The notes under the pieces: generated by a model | Told to the model about the DNA's origin: nothing | Seen by the model: only the letters and a program-made list of their open reading frames with translations | The model's database searches: none | Position numbers and translations under genes: made by a program | Source of the DNA: JAUVUV01 sp964548275 | Lineage (GTDB): Bacteria > Gemmatimonadota > Glassbacteria > GWA2-58-10 | Assembly: GCA_964548275.1 (NCBI GenBank) | Contig: CAZJQI010000013.1 | Coordinates: 14,853-78,852 of the forward strand | Length of the DNA: 64,000 nucleotides | Reading direction: 5' to 3' | Part shown: piece after piece, positions 9,764 to 18,371 of the stretch | Layout: each line of letters opens with the position of its first letter | How positions within the stretch are numbered: position 1 is the stretch's first letter

Positions 9764-9827
9764 TTATTCGATCCTGGAGAAACGGGCAATCGAGTTCTCG
9801 GTGCGCACGGAGTGCCAGGGCATGTCC
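9764..9827 (-). pseudogene. Relic 3' end of the TPR gene (left copy of the direct repeat)
   Basis: Read leftward, this piece encodes DMPWHSVRTENSIARFSRIE and a TAA stop. It matches the end of the intact TPR gene (DMPWHSVRTENSIARFSNSE, stop at 13483). The first 43 bp (9785-9827) are identical to 13504-13546, and the last codons diverge in DNA but are similar in protein. The codon before the match is TAG instead of TGG, so nothing upstream of it is coding. It looks like the original gene end, displaced by the island. Confidence 0.8.
9785..9827. repeat. Left 43-bp direct repeat flanking the trehalose island
   Basis: These 43 bp are identical to 13504-13546 and contain the 8-bp palindrome GTGCGCAC. 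Three mismatched bases and a further 7 matching bases extend the similarity outward on the left. The repeat-to-repeat distance is 3719 bp. Confidence 0.95.
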
Positions 9828-9950
9828 TATAATCTATTTGACATTACCGATTGACATGCCGAACCCCATTGAATCCACAAGCCCAGAGGCCGCTATCTCT
9901 GTAATCGGTAATTTCTATTCTTGAAAATCGCGGGCTATTTGCTCACTGTT

Positions 9951-11159
9951 TTATCCTAGCATATCGATAAATAAATCCAGGTAATCCGACATCAGCCTTG
10001 TTATCAGATAGTTATCCCTTACTATCTCCTTGCCTTTTTTACCCATATTTTCTCCAAGCTTAGGATGTTGTAAAATTTCCACTATCTTTTCCGCAAAACC
10101 TTGAATGTCTTCAGGATCCAGCAAAAATCCAGTCTCACTATCCTTTATTTGCAATGGAATTCCACCAACCTTTGAAGCCACAACAGGCTTCTCTTTCCAT
10201 AGAGCCTCTGTTACAGTTAATCCGAAACCTTCTTTTAAAGATTTTTGTATAATAACTGACGAGCTTCTTTGCAGGACATTTACCAGCAGATCGTTTTCAA
10301 CTGTTATTAGTACTAAATCTTTTTTCTCTATTAAATGATTTGCTTTTCGTCTTACCCGCTCATATACTTTGCCACCTTCCGGATCATCCGAAGCCATACT
10401 TCCACACAACACCATCCTGGCATCCACCTCTTTCTTTACAAGTTTAAATACATCAACCACGCCTTCAGGGTCTTTCAACTTATCAAACCTTGATATCTGG
10501 GTTATTATCGGTTTATCTGTAGGCACACCAAATTTTTTTAGATATTTGGCGATAATTTTCTCGGATATGTCCATGTTCTTTGGCGAAAGCGGATTTATGG
10601 CAGGGTAAACAATTTTCCAGTCCACAGGTAAATCTTCCCGGATGTAATTTTCATTTGAAACAATTAATACATCATACCTGAGGAGAAATTTCTTAAAATA
10701 ATCCCAAAGTTGAAGATTAGGGCTGGAAAGGTCTATATGACATCGCCAGAACCATGGCTGCTTTTTCTTGTAATATTTAATCAGAGGTAATGGCTGGGGA
10801 TCATGTATTACAACAAGATCGTGAAAAATGTGTGTATATTTAGAGAAGTCTTCGTTTGCCTGTGTATACAATCTCTTTTTTATTTCTGACAGATTTAATT
10901 CCTGGCCTAAAATTGCGTTATGAAACTTTTTGGTAATCGAAAAAAAATCTGGATTTCCATGCAATATTCTCCAACCAGTATCAACACCTATATCATTCAT
11001 CAGCGGAATCATGGATTCCAGCAACTCTGCAACACCACCGCCTTGATAAGTAGAATTAATATGCAGTATGTGCTTGCCGTATAGTTTTCTTGCCTTCCCA
11101 ATCAAATGAGCTATAGCCTGCTCGCCTACGACCTCTCTGTAATCATCTAAACTAATCAT
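9951..11159 (-). CDS. treT: TreT-type trehalose glycosyltransferring synthase (GT4)
   Basis: This 402-aa GT-B glycosyltransferase probably joins glucose from a nucleotide sugar to free glucose, giving trehalose. The N-terminal loop STYQGGGVAELL, the segment WRCHIDLSSPN and the C-terminal EGFGLTVTEALWKEKPVVAS (acceptor and sugar-nucleotide contacts) are typical of TreT. GGAGAGGAG precedes the ATG at 11159. It is much richer in A+T than the genes outside the repeats and forms a two-gene leftward unit with otsAB (108-bp gap). An inverted repeat (ATTACCGATT at 9843, AATCGGTAAT at 9903) lies beyond its 3' end. Other GT4 specificities cannot be excluded. Confidence 0.85.
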   Translation of the reverse strand: MISLDDYREVVGEQAIAHLIGKARKLYGKHILHINSTYQGGGVAELLESMIPLMNDIGVDTGWRILHGNPDFFSITKKFHNAILGQELNLSEIKKRLYTQANEDFSKYTHIFHDLVVIHDPQPLPLIKYYKKKQPWFWRCHIDLSSPNLQLWDYFKKFLLRYDVLIVSNENYIREDLPVDWKIVYPAINPLSPKNMDISEKIIAKYLKKFGVPTDKPIITQISRFDKLKDPEGVVDVFKLVKKEVDARMVLCGSMASDDPEGGKVYERVRRKANHLIEKKDLVLITVENDLLVNVLQRSSSVIIQKSLKEGFGLTVTEALWKEKPVVASKVGGIPLQIKDSETGFLLDPEDIQGFAEKIVEILQHPKLGENMGKKGKEIVRDNYLITRLMSDYLDLFIDMLG

Positions 11160-11267
11160 ATTTTCTCCTCTCCTATGGTTTAGAATTGTTTTCCCGACAA
11201 ATGGGCTATCTACTGTAAGTCATTCTTAATTCAGCCTGGTATTGATGATTTCAAAGTGATGGTTTCA

Positions 11268-13448
11268 TTAAACCAATTCTTTTAATAGTTTTTGTACTTC
11301 CTCTGAGGTTTCCAAATTATATTCAGCTTTTGAGGGAGATAAACCAACCTTTATGGAATTCGCATTTTTTGGTAGTACGCTGAAAATATCTTCGTCAGTC
11401 CATTCATCACCAATCGCGAGAATGAAATCCCACTGTTGCTGATCAATCCACCGTTGCGCCGCTCGCCCTTTATTGATGTTGCCGTTTTTTACCTCAACCG
11501 TTTTGCTCCCCTGTTTCACCTGTAGATTAAAAGTATCAGAAAAATTGGTCAGGTCATCTATCAGTTCTATAACTCTTTGCAGTCCTAATTCAGTATCTAC
11601 TTTCCTATAGTGCCAGGCAAGAGAGAACTCCTTTTCCTCGACCTGAGAACCGGGAGTTATGTCCTCAAACGATTCAAGAACAGGTCTTATCTCCTTCTTC
11701 CACTCATTTGTCAGAGGTTCAATTAGTTCCCACTCGCGGCCTTGATATTTGATCCACGCCCCATGTTCAGCGGAAATTGCAATATTCAACCTTCCAAACC
11801 AGCGTTCCAGAATACTTATATCTCTTCCACTAATCAGAACCAACTCATTTCGTTTATCATCTGCCAATTTTTTAAGCAGATTTAACAGTCGACGAGGAGG
11901 TTTGGCATCCTCTGGTTTCTCAAAAAATGGAACCAATGTACCGTCGTAATCCAGGATTAGAAGTCTCTTCTTGCTGTCTTTATAGCTATTGATCAACCGC
12001 TTTTTTATCTCTGGTGTTATTATTTTGGCTTTCATTTCTTTCTGAAGATCTTTTGCGGATTTTAAACTCTTTATAAATTCTTCAGCCCACCTTATTATAT
12101 CATAACGCTCAATACGTTTCTGCATTGACTCATTCCGTTTTATCCGCTCTACTTCGGGCATTGTTAAGGCTTTTCTCAAACCCTCCACAATATCTTCAAT
12201 ATTATTGGGGTTGACTAAGACCGCTTCGCCCAATTCTTTTGCAGCCCCCGCGGTTTCGCTCAAGACCAGCACACCCCTATTATCCGTTTTTGTGGCGATG
12301 TATTCCTTGGCAACCAGATTCATCCCGTCTCTCAAAGAAGATACTAGGGCAACATCGGAAACACTGTACAGGGCAACAAGCTGATGAAAAGTCAGCGACC
12401 GATGGATATACAGTATAGGCGTCCATTCAATCGATCCAAATTCCCCGTTTATTTTTCCAACCAGTTCATCAACCTGCTTCTTTAAAAGCTTATATTCTCC
12501 CAGTTGTTCCCGGGAGGGGACTGTTATCAATATGAGAAAAATCTTTTTTCTGTATTCAGGATACTTTTCCAGAAATTTATCAAAAGCCTCCAGACGTTGC
12601 GGAATGCCTTTTGTATAGTCCATGCGGTCTACCGATAAAATTATCTTTTTACCATATAATTTGTTCTTCCACTTATTCTTTTCTCTCTGGACGTTAGCAT
12701 CCCATGAGCTTTTTGCATATAGTTTATAGTCAATTCCAATAGGGAATGTATCCACTTTTACAACCCTTTCGGCGGTTGTGATTTTTCCCAAGGCACATTC
12801 GTAACCGCTTAATCTGTGAACGCTGTTCAAGAAATGCCGTACGTAGTCATATGTTTGAAATCCAATCAAGTCTGACCCTAATAGCCCCTCTATAATTTCC
12901 TTTCGCCATGGGAGAAGACGAAAGATTTCAAAGGATGGAAATGGAGTATGAAGGAAAAAGCCCAATCTTGCCTCCGGCATTTTTTCTCTTATCATTTTTG
13001 GTAGAAGCATTAAATGGTAATCATGTATCCAGATAATATCATTTGGGTGTGCAATCTTAATCACTGAATCGCAAAAAATTTTATTAACAGCCTCATAGGA
13101 ATCCCAATAAAGTCTGTCATAGACTACATATTGAATGAAATACAATAACATAGGCCAGATAGTTTTGTTGCAAAATCCGTTATAGTAATTCTTAACTTGT
13201 TTTTGGGATAAAAATATAGGACGGCAGCTGAAATCTCTCTTTAGAACCCTTTCGATATATTTCTTTTCTTTCTCATCTAAATTTTCTAGTGAAATTCCGC
13301 TCCAACCTATCCAACGACTATTATATGAGCTATAAAATGAACTTAGACCGGTTGCCAGCCCGCTAACACTACTGTGAAACTGTAACTCTCCTTTTTTTCT
13401 CTCGATTTTTACAGGCAACCTGTTTGAAACAAGCAATAAATTATCCAT
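11268..13448 (-). CDS. otsAB: Bifunctional trehalose-6-phosphate synthase/phosphatase (OtsA-OtsB fusion)
   Basis: This 726-aa fusion makes trehalose from UDP/ADP-glucose and glucose-6-phosphate. Residues about 1-470 are GT20 (HDYHLMLLP, GFFLHTPFPS, VDRMDYTKGI, SSLRDGMNLVAKEY). About 490-720 are a HAD phosphatase (LLILDYDGTLVPF, ISGRD, GDEWTDEDIF). The ATG at 13448 is chosen because MDNLLLVSNRLPVKIE is the normal OtsA start and GAGGAG lies upstream. A longer frame to 13508 would run through the TPR gene's end and the repeat. Composition is AT-rich like treT. Both halves keep the expected catalytic motifs. Confidence 0.95.
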   Translation of the reverse strand: MDNLLLVSNRLPVKIERKKGELQFHSSVSGLATGLSSFYSSYNSRWIGWSGISLENLDEKEKKYIERVLKRDFSCRPIFLSQKQVKNYYNGFCNKTIWPMLLYFIQYVVYDRLYWDSYEAVNKIFCDSVIKIAHPNDIIWIHDYHLMLLPKMIREKMPEARLGFFLHTPFPSFEIFRLLPWRKEIIEGLLGSDLIGFQTYDYVRHFLNSVHRLSGYECALGKITTAERVVKVDTFPIGIDYKLYAKSSWDANVQREKNKWKNKLYGKKIILSVDRMDYTKGIPQRLEAFDKFLEKYPEYRKKIFLILITVPSREQLGEYKLLKKQVDELVGKINGEFGSIEWTPILYIHRSLTFHQLVALYSVSDVALVSSLRDGMNLVAKEYIATKTDNRGVLVLSETAGAAKELGEAVLVNPNNIEDIVEGLRKALTMPEVERIKRNESMQKRIERYDIIRWAEEFIKSLKSAKDLQKEMKAKIITPEIKKRLINSYKDSKKRLLILDYDGTLVPFFEKPEDAKPPRRLLNLLKKLADDKRNELVLISGRDISILERWFGRLNIAISAEHGAWIKYQGREWELIEPLTNEWKKEIRPVLESFEDITPGSQVEEKEFSLAWHYRKVDTELGLQRVIELIDDLTNFSDTFNLQVKQGSKTVEVKNGNINKGRAAQRWIDQQQWDFILAIGDEWTDEDIFSVLPKNANSIKVGLSPSKAEYNLETSEEVQKLLKELV

Positions 13449-13482
13449 GATAATATATACTCCTCGAAGTACTATATTCCTG

Positions 13483-14757
13483 CTATTCACTATTGGAGAA
13501 TCTGGCAATCGAGTTCTCGGTGCGCACGGAGTGCCAGGGCATGTCCCATTTCTTGAATGCTTTCAGCGCCCCTTCGAGGTAGAACCCGCTTTCATCTGCC
13601 TTACCGGCAAGTCCCAGGGCGTGGCCCAGTGCGCCCAGAGCGCAAGCCCATCCCGAGAGGCAGCCGATTCGCTCGAAATCGGCGAGGCTCTGGTGTAGCG
13701 GGCCGAGGTGCTTTACCGCGCAGTCCGGGTCGGTTTCCATCTCGATCCAGGCCCGCCACACTTTCACCTGAGCGAGATTGATCCCCAGTTTGGCATAGGT
13801 GGCCACTCTCTGGGACTGGGCTGCGGTTTTCACAGCTTTCTCGTTCTCGCCCATGGTAAGGTGGGCCTCCGCACGGCTTGCCAGAGCCTCGGAAAGACCC
13901 ACAGTATCTCCGATTTCCTTGGCGATCTTGATCGATCTTTCCAGTTCCGGCACAGCCTGTTCGGGATTGCCGGTGTGAACCAGCGCTCTGCCCCAGATCC
14001 AGAACGGATAGTCGCTCTGTGGGCCTTCAGGCTGGCTTAACGCGGCTTCTGCGCATTCCCGGGCAAGCCTCTCGCAGCCCTTCCAGTCCCCCTGGAATAT
14101 CTTGGCCTCGGAATAGAGCACCAGGGTTGCGCTCAGGAGTCCGGGATCACCCCAGGCGCGGGCCCGCTCGTGTGCCTTTTTGAAAGTCTTATACGCCTCT
14201 TTCCAACAGCAGGTGTTCTGGGCATACCGAAAAGCCCAGACCGTATAAGCTGTGTTGAATCGCCGCTGGTTCTTATCGGTTAGTTTGCCCTTTTCGCGCG
14301 CCTGTTCCAGAAGGTCAATCGCCTCGCGCTGGAATCTGACCGCGCCCTGCTGGTCATCGCTCCAGTAGCAGGCCTTGGCCATGAAAATCAGCGTTTCGGC
14401 TCTGTGGAGCAGGGAAGTCTTCTTAGGGCAAAGCTCCGTGTAACGCTTTGCCGCCTTGTAGGCCTGGTCTCTTTTTGTCATCGCCTGGTATAGGCGACTC
14501 TTCCAGTAAAGGGCATGGCGCACTGCGGAAAGGTTATCGCTCACATAAAGTTCTATATCGCTGAGCAGCCGGAGCACCCGCCGGGCCAGAATTAAGGCCC
14601 CCATTCGGGGAGGTGCGGCATACCAGGTAAGGGCCTGTTCCAAAGAGCTGACAAGTGTCCGGATTATCCCGGTTTCGGCAAGGGTGTCCTCTGATACCGG
14701 GCTGGTTTCAACTGAAATAACTATGGTCTCCAGTTCATCGAGGTTTTTCGGCTTCAT
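13483..14757 (-). CDS. TPR-repeat protein
   Basis: This 424-aa, apparently cytoplasmic protein is almost entirely alpha-helical. At least six tetratricopeptide-like units can be seen between about residues 100 and 400 (e.g. AAKRYTELCPKKTSLLHRAE and AVPELERSIKIAKEIGDTVG). There is no signal peptide, transmembrane segment or catalytic motif. TPRs mediate protein contacts, and the partner is unknown. Its last 20 codons are duplicated at 9764-9827 beyond the trehalose island. The final residues here (SNSE, stop TAG, codons AGA, AAT, AGT) look AT-rich like the island, as if the incoming DNA supplied the gene end. Confidence 0.8.
   Translation of the reverse strand: MKPKNLDELETIVISVETSPVSEDTLAETGIIRTLVSSLEQALTWYAAPPRMGALILARRVLRLLSDIELYVSDNLSAVRHALYWKSRLYQAMTKRDQAYKAAKRYTELCPKKTSLLHRAETLIFMAKACYWSDDQQGAVRFQREAIDLLEQAREKGKLTDKNQRRFNTAYTVWAFRYAQNTCCWKEAYKTFKKAHERARAWGDPGLLSATLVLYSEAKIFQGDWKGCERLARECAEAALSQPEGPQSDYPFWIWGRALVHTGNPEQAVPELERSIKIAKEIGDTVGLSEALASRAEAHLTMGENEKAVKTAAQSQRVATYAKLGINLAQVKVWRAWIEMETDPDCAVKHLGPLHQSLADFERIGCLSGWACALGALGHALGLAGKADESGFYLEGALKAFKKWDMPWHSVRTENSIARFSNSE
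13504..13546. repeat. Right 43-bp direct repeat flanking the trehalose island
   Basis: Identical to 9785-9827. It lies inside the coding end of the TPR gene. AT-rich DNA begins immediately to its left and GC-rich coding DNA lies to its right, so it marks a sharp compositional junction. Confidence 0.95.
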
Positions 14758-14787
14758 TGGTACTACTCTTCGTTTAATAAGAAATCA

Positions 14788-15918
14788 TTAATAAAACCAG
14801 TCCTCGGCAGGCGGCATGTCGAACAACCGTTCGAAATTTTCGTGGGCCACTTTGCTCAGCACATGTTGTGGCAGATACAGCTGCTGGATAAACCGCTTGA
14901 ACGGGTGAATGTGGTTGTAAATGTGGCGCCTGATTTCATGCTCTGATACAGTCTCGGGCGTCTCCCAGAAAGCGTTGGCGTCCGAGCCGAAAAGAATTCG
15001 GTCGGCCCAGCGGATGAAAAAGGGGCGGATCAGCGCGCGTTCTCGATCTGTGAGGTAGTCTCCGTCGTGGAGTATAAATCCAGCGCTGGTGTCGAGATAC
15101 AGGTTTGGGTGTTTAGCGAACAATGTATCCAGCATGGCATAGCCCATAAATCCCTGGTGGCAGAGAATGAGATTCAGCCCGGGATATGTTTCGATGATCT
15201 TTTCGATCAGGCCGAGCACATAAAAGTTGTCGTAGGGAAGCCCATCCCAGCATTTGCTGTTGTCCCCGCCGAAATTATACGGAGAGGGACCGTAGCGGTT
15301 GTTGGTGTGCCAGGTCACGGGCAGGCCCAGTTCCTCGCATGTTCCGAAAAAGCTCATCCATTCAGGGGAAACCATCATGTCGATTGTCACCGGCTCCATC
15401 CGGCCGCTGCCCAGGGGAAACTCGACAGTTTCTTTCCGGTACTCGCCATAGAGTACGGGGGTGTTGTGAAGCTTGACCGCCCGGATGTGATAAAGTTTGT
15501 GATAGCGGTGCAGCTTGTCCACATCCGGGTCGTTGAACGCAGCATACCAGACAGGCGCATCTTTGCCCAGCGAGTCCGCGAAAGCCAGGTCCGCCTCGGT
15601 TTTGCAGAACACCGCAGCATTGACGATGTTCAGCTCGTACATTGCCTCGCGCAGCATCACCAGTTGCTGGTTCCTCTCCTCCTGGGGAAGATCACCGAAG
15701 TAAGTGTGGATATGGGCGTCAGACCAGAAATTGCAGTAAGGCCGCATGTAGAAACCGTAGCCCCGGCTGAATCCGCCATCCGCTGTGTCGCGGGCTGCAA
15801 CGTGAAGGTCAAGCGGGGGCTGAAAAGGGAGATCAGGCCTCCGGGAAAAACGTTTCTCAACAGAGAAAATCCAGGCTGCGAGAATAAGAATGAGTATGGA
15901 CATAAAATATTTATTCAT
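14788..15918 (-). CDS. Exported amidohydrolase (Amidohydro_2-type TIM barrel)
   Basis: This 376-aa protein starts with an uncleaved or poorly cleaved hydrophobic signal (residues 5-20). The metal-binding HxH is in SDAHIHTYFGD. Further family signs are KLHNTP, the histidine in VTWHTNN, LILCHQGFMG and the catalytic aspartate in RILFGSDANAF. This order is that of the amidohydrolase-2 family (decarboxylases and hydrolases with one or two metals). The substrate is unknown. GGAGAG precedes the ATG at 15918. It lies 30 bp upstream of the TPR gene in the same direction, so the two probably form an operon. Confidence 0.82.
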   Translation of the reverse strand: MNKYFMSILILILAAWIFSVEKRFSRRPDLPFQPPLDLHVAARDTADGGFSRGYGFYMRPYCNFWSDAHIHTYFGDLPQEERNQQLVMLREAMYELNIVNAAVFCKTEADLAFADSLGKDAPVWYAAFNDPDVDKLHRYHKLYHIRAVKLHNTPVLYGEYRKETVEFPLGSGRMEPVTIDMMVSPEWMSFFGTCEELGLPVTWHTNNRYGPSPYNFGGDNSKCWDGLPYDNFYVLGLIEKIIETYPGLNLILCHQGFMGYAMLDTLFAKHPNLYLDTSAGFILHDGDYLTDRERALIRPFFIRWADRILFGSDANAFWETPETVSEHEIRRHIYNHIHPFKRFIQQLYLPQHVLSKVAHENFERLFDMPPAEDWFY

Positions 15919-16406
15919 CGCGCTCTCCAGTTTATATTAATGAAATTCGGAGCGGGAAAGACGAAACTGTAAGTTCAGTTTACAACATTCTAACAGGATG
16001 CCCGAGATTAATACAAGCGAAAAATAATTTCAAGACTCGTAATTTTCCTTGAAGTTGAAAATTTTGGTTTAAAAACAGACATTGGCCGGAATCAGATTTT
16101 GCTCTAAAGGGTCCCGCCTCCGGGTACATCTCTCTCATAGAGGACAGCAAAAAGGTGGTGGAAAAAGCCCTTACTGCGGAGGTGCAGCGGCAAAAAGGAT
16201 TGTTTAGGCTGTGAACCAGCCCGGTTCCTGCCAGCGTTCGGGGTTCGCTATTATATCATACTGGCCTCAAGGCAGGGGACTGGCAAAAGTCCTGCGGCTG
16301 CGTCCCGAGTGAGGAGACTCGAATTTTATCTTGACACGGGGTGGATCGTATATATTATGTACATCAATTCGATTGACTAAATGAACAATACATTGCAGGG
16401 CCAAAG
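15919..16406. other. 488-bp intergenic leader region before the methionine operon
   Basis: No convincing coding region is present. Several small stem-loops occur: GAACC-agccc-GGTTC near 16213, GGACT-ggcaaa-AGTCC near 16278, and CGAGT-gaggag-ACTCG at about 16308-16323 next to TTTTATC. I could not match the core of a known S-box, SAH or cobalamin riboswitch. A sigma70-type promoter follows at 16331. The stem-loops lie upstream of it, so they may belong to a separate transcript. Confidence 0.4.
16331..16358 (+). promoter_or_regulatory. Promoter of the Rrf2-metYXW operon
   Basis: TTGACA at 16331-16336, a 16-nt spacer and TATTAT at 16353-16358. The predicted start near 16365 gives a short leader before the TTG codon at 16407. 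An Rrf2 protein commonly represses its own promoter. An operator would be expected here but is not identified. Confidence 0.75.
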
Positions 16407-16862
16407 TTGCAGATATCCAACAAATGTTCCTATGCTTTACGCGCTCTTTTCGTGCTGGCAAGCGATTACCCCCGGTCCAGGCCGATTAAGATCGCGAGTA
16501 TCGCTTCCAGGCAGGGCATACCGAAACGGTTTCTCGAGGTGATTCTGAACGAGTTGCGCCAGGGCGGTTTCGTAGAGAGCAGGCGGGGGGTGGATGGCGG
16601 CTATCTTCTGGCGCGCAAGCCCGAGACTATTTCGGTCGGTGAGGTCATGAGTTTTGTGGATGGCGATATTGCGCCGGTATCCTGTGTCGCTGCAGACAGG
16701 GAGCAGGCCAAATGCGAGCTGAATTTCCAATGTCCTTTCTACGATTTCTGGCTGCACGTGAGGGAGGTGATGGACTCTGTCTATGGCGGCACGAGCATGG
16801 CCGATATCGTGGAAAGCTGGAACAGGCGCAACGCGGAACTCAACCTGAATTACGAAATCTGA
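16407..16862 (+). CDS. Rrf2-family transcriptional regulator with three conserved cysteines
   Basis: This 151-aa DNA-binding protein has the Rrf2 winged helix (residues 1-80: YALRALFVLAS, IPKRFLEVILNELRQGGFV, RGVDGGYLLARKP). A cysteine cluster follows, C-x9-C-x5-C at about 93-109, in the place where IscR and NsrR bind an Fe-S cluster. Start is TTG, and the normal Rrf2 opening MQISNKCSYALRAL begins there. It heads the metY-metX-metW operon. It is therefore probably a cysteine/sulfur- or Fe-S-responsive regulator (CymR/IscR-like) of methionine synthesis. That role is inference from context. Confidence 0.88.
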   Translation: MQISNKCSYALRALFVLASDYPRSRPIKIASIASRQGIPKRFLEVILNELRQGGFVESRRGVDGGYLLARKPETISVGEVMSFVDGDIAPVSCVAADREQAKCELNFQCPFYDFWLHVREVMDSVYGGTSMADIVESWNRRNAELNLNYEI

Positions 16863-17050
16863 AAACCCGCCTTCAAACCAGTTGTTTATTAATAAACAGC
16901 TTTTTATTCTATAAGTTCGAGCAAAGGCAAGGGCCTGGTTGTGGCGGATGGATCAGGGTTGAGATATAAGGGATTGGGTACCCCGGAAATATATATTTAT
17001 TACCAGCTATTTTTTCTTATGAAATCATAAGTTGGGAGGAGAAATATCTC

Positions 17051-18364
17051 ATGAGTGACGATATAATGAAGGGATTGGAGACTTTAGCCCTGCATGCCGG
17101 CCAGGAGCCTGATCCGGCGACCGGAGCACGTGCGGTTCCGATTTACCAGACCACCAGCTTTGTTTTCAAATCCAGCGAACATGCGGCCAACCTGTTCGCT
17201 CTGAAAGAGTTCGGCAATATCTATACGCGGATCATGAACCCGACGCAGGATGTTCTGGAGAAGCGTCTGGCGGAGATTAACGGCGGCACTGGGGCGCTGG
17301 CGGTGGCTTCCGGCCAGGCTGCAGCAACCCTTGCGATTTTGAATATCGCCAGGATGGGGCAGAATATAGTCTCGACCAGCTACCTTTACGGCGGGACTTA
17401 CAATCTGTTCCGCTACACCTTCCCGAAAATGGGTATCGAGGTGCGCTTTGTCGATTCCTCCGACCCGGCCAATTTCGAGCCTGCGGTAGATGAAAACACC
17501 AGGCTGCTTTTTACCGAGTCTATCGGGAACCCGAAAAATAACGTGGACGACTATCCGGGAATCGCACAGGTGGCTCACAGGCACGGGATTCCTTTTATCG
17601 TGGACAACACGGTCAGCCCGCCGCCGCTGCTGAAACCTTTTGAACTGGGTGTGGATATAGTAATTTACTCGCTGACCAAATTCATTGGCGGCCACGGCAC
17701 CTCGATCGGCGGGGCAATTGTCGAAAGCGGCAAATTCAACTGGGACAACGGCAAATTCCCCGAACTGGTGGAACCGGATCCGTCATATCACGGTGTTAGT
17801 TACTGGCAGGCATTCGGCAAGCATGATAAGGCTCTCGTTCCGGGTATCGCATACGTTTTCAAGGCCAGGGTCCAGCTACTGCGGGACCTCGGCCCGGCGA
17901 TCAGCCCGTTCAATGCTTTTCTGTTTCTCCAGGGGCTGGAGACCCTGCCGTTGAGAGTCAAGAAGCACAGCGAGAACGCCCTTGAGGTGGCCCGTTACCT
18001 TGAAAAACATCCCGGGGTTAGCTGGGTGAATTATCCGGGCCTGGAGAGCCATCCCGACCATGAACGCGCCAGGAAGTTCCTGAAAAAAGGTTTCGGCGCG
18101 ATTATCGGCTTCGGTATCAAGGGCGGCAAACAAGCCGGAGCAAAGCTGATCGATTCGGTCAAGCTCTTGAGTCATCTGGCAAATATCGGCGATGCCAAGA
18201 GCCTGATCATCCACCCGGCAAGCACCACACACCAGCAGCTCACGCCCGAGGAGCGGTTGTCCACAGGTGTCACCGAGGATTTCGTAAGGCTTTCGATAGG
18301 AATCGAGGATGTAAATGATATCATTGCCGATCTCGAACAGGCATTGGAAAAAAGTCAGGAGTAA
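17051..18364 (+). CDS. metY: O-acetylhomoserine sulfhydrylase
   Basis: This 437-aa cytoplasmic PLP enzyme makes homocysteine from O-acetylhomoserine and sulfide. The Cys/Met-metabolism fold is clear. GNIYTRIMNPTQDVLEKR binds substrate and phosphate. VASGQAA, YLYGGTYNLF and VDNTVSPP follow. The PLP lysine is in YSLTKFIGGHG near residue 207. The length and the C-terminal LSHLANIGDAKSLIIHPAST favour MetY over MetB/MetC. GGGAGGAG precedes the ATG. It lies 188 bp after the Rrf2 gene and 7 bp before metX. I saw no riboswitch in the leader. Confidence 0.95.
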   Translation: MSDDIMKGLETLALHAGQEPDPATGARAVPIYQTTSFVFKSSEHAANLFALKEFGNIYTRIMNPTQDVLEKRLAEINGGTGALAVASGQAAATLAILNIARMGQNIVSTSYLYGGTYNLFRYTFPKMGIEVRFVDSSDPANFEPAVDENTRLLFTESIGNPKNNVDDYPGIAQVAHRHGIPFIVDNTVSPPPLLKPFELGVDIVIYSLTKFIGGHGTSIGGAIVESGKFNWDNGKFPELVEPDPSYHGVSYWQAFGKHDKALVPGIAYVFKARVQLLRDLGPAISPFNAFLFLQGLETLPLRVKKHSENALEVARYLEKHPGVSWVNYPGLESHPDHERARKFLKKGFGAIIGFGIKGGKQAGAKLIDSVKLLSHLANIGDAKSLIIHPASTTHQQLTPEERLSTGVTEDFVRLSIGIEDVNDIIADLEQALEKSQE

Positions 18365-18371
18365 CTGAAAA

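Noticed and set aside
9715..9924. 69-aa open frame across the left repeat
   Set aside because: It starts inside a terminator and reads through the relic TPR end on the wrong strand.
13449..13508. Longer N-terminus for the OtsA-OtsB fusion
   Set aside because: It would overlap the TPR gene end and the direct repeat. The family start MDNLLLVSNRLP with GAGGAG upstream is at 13448.
16863..17050. SAM-type riboswitch before metY
   Set aside because: I looked for S-box and SAM-II-like cores and found no matching conserved segments. The Rrf2 regulator is the more likely control.
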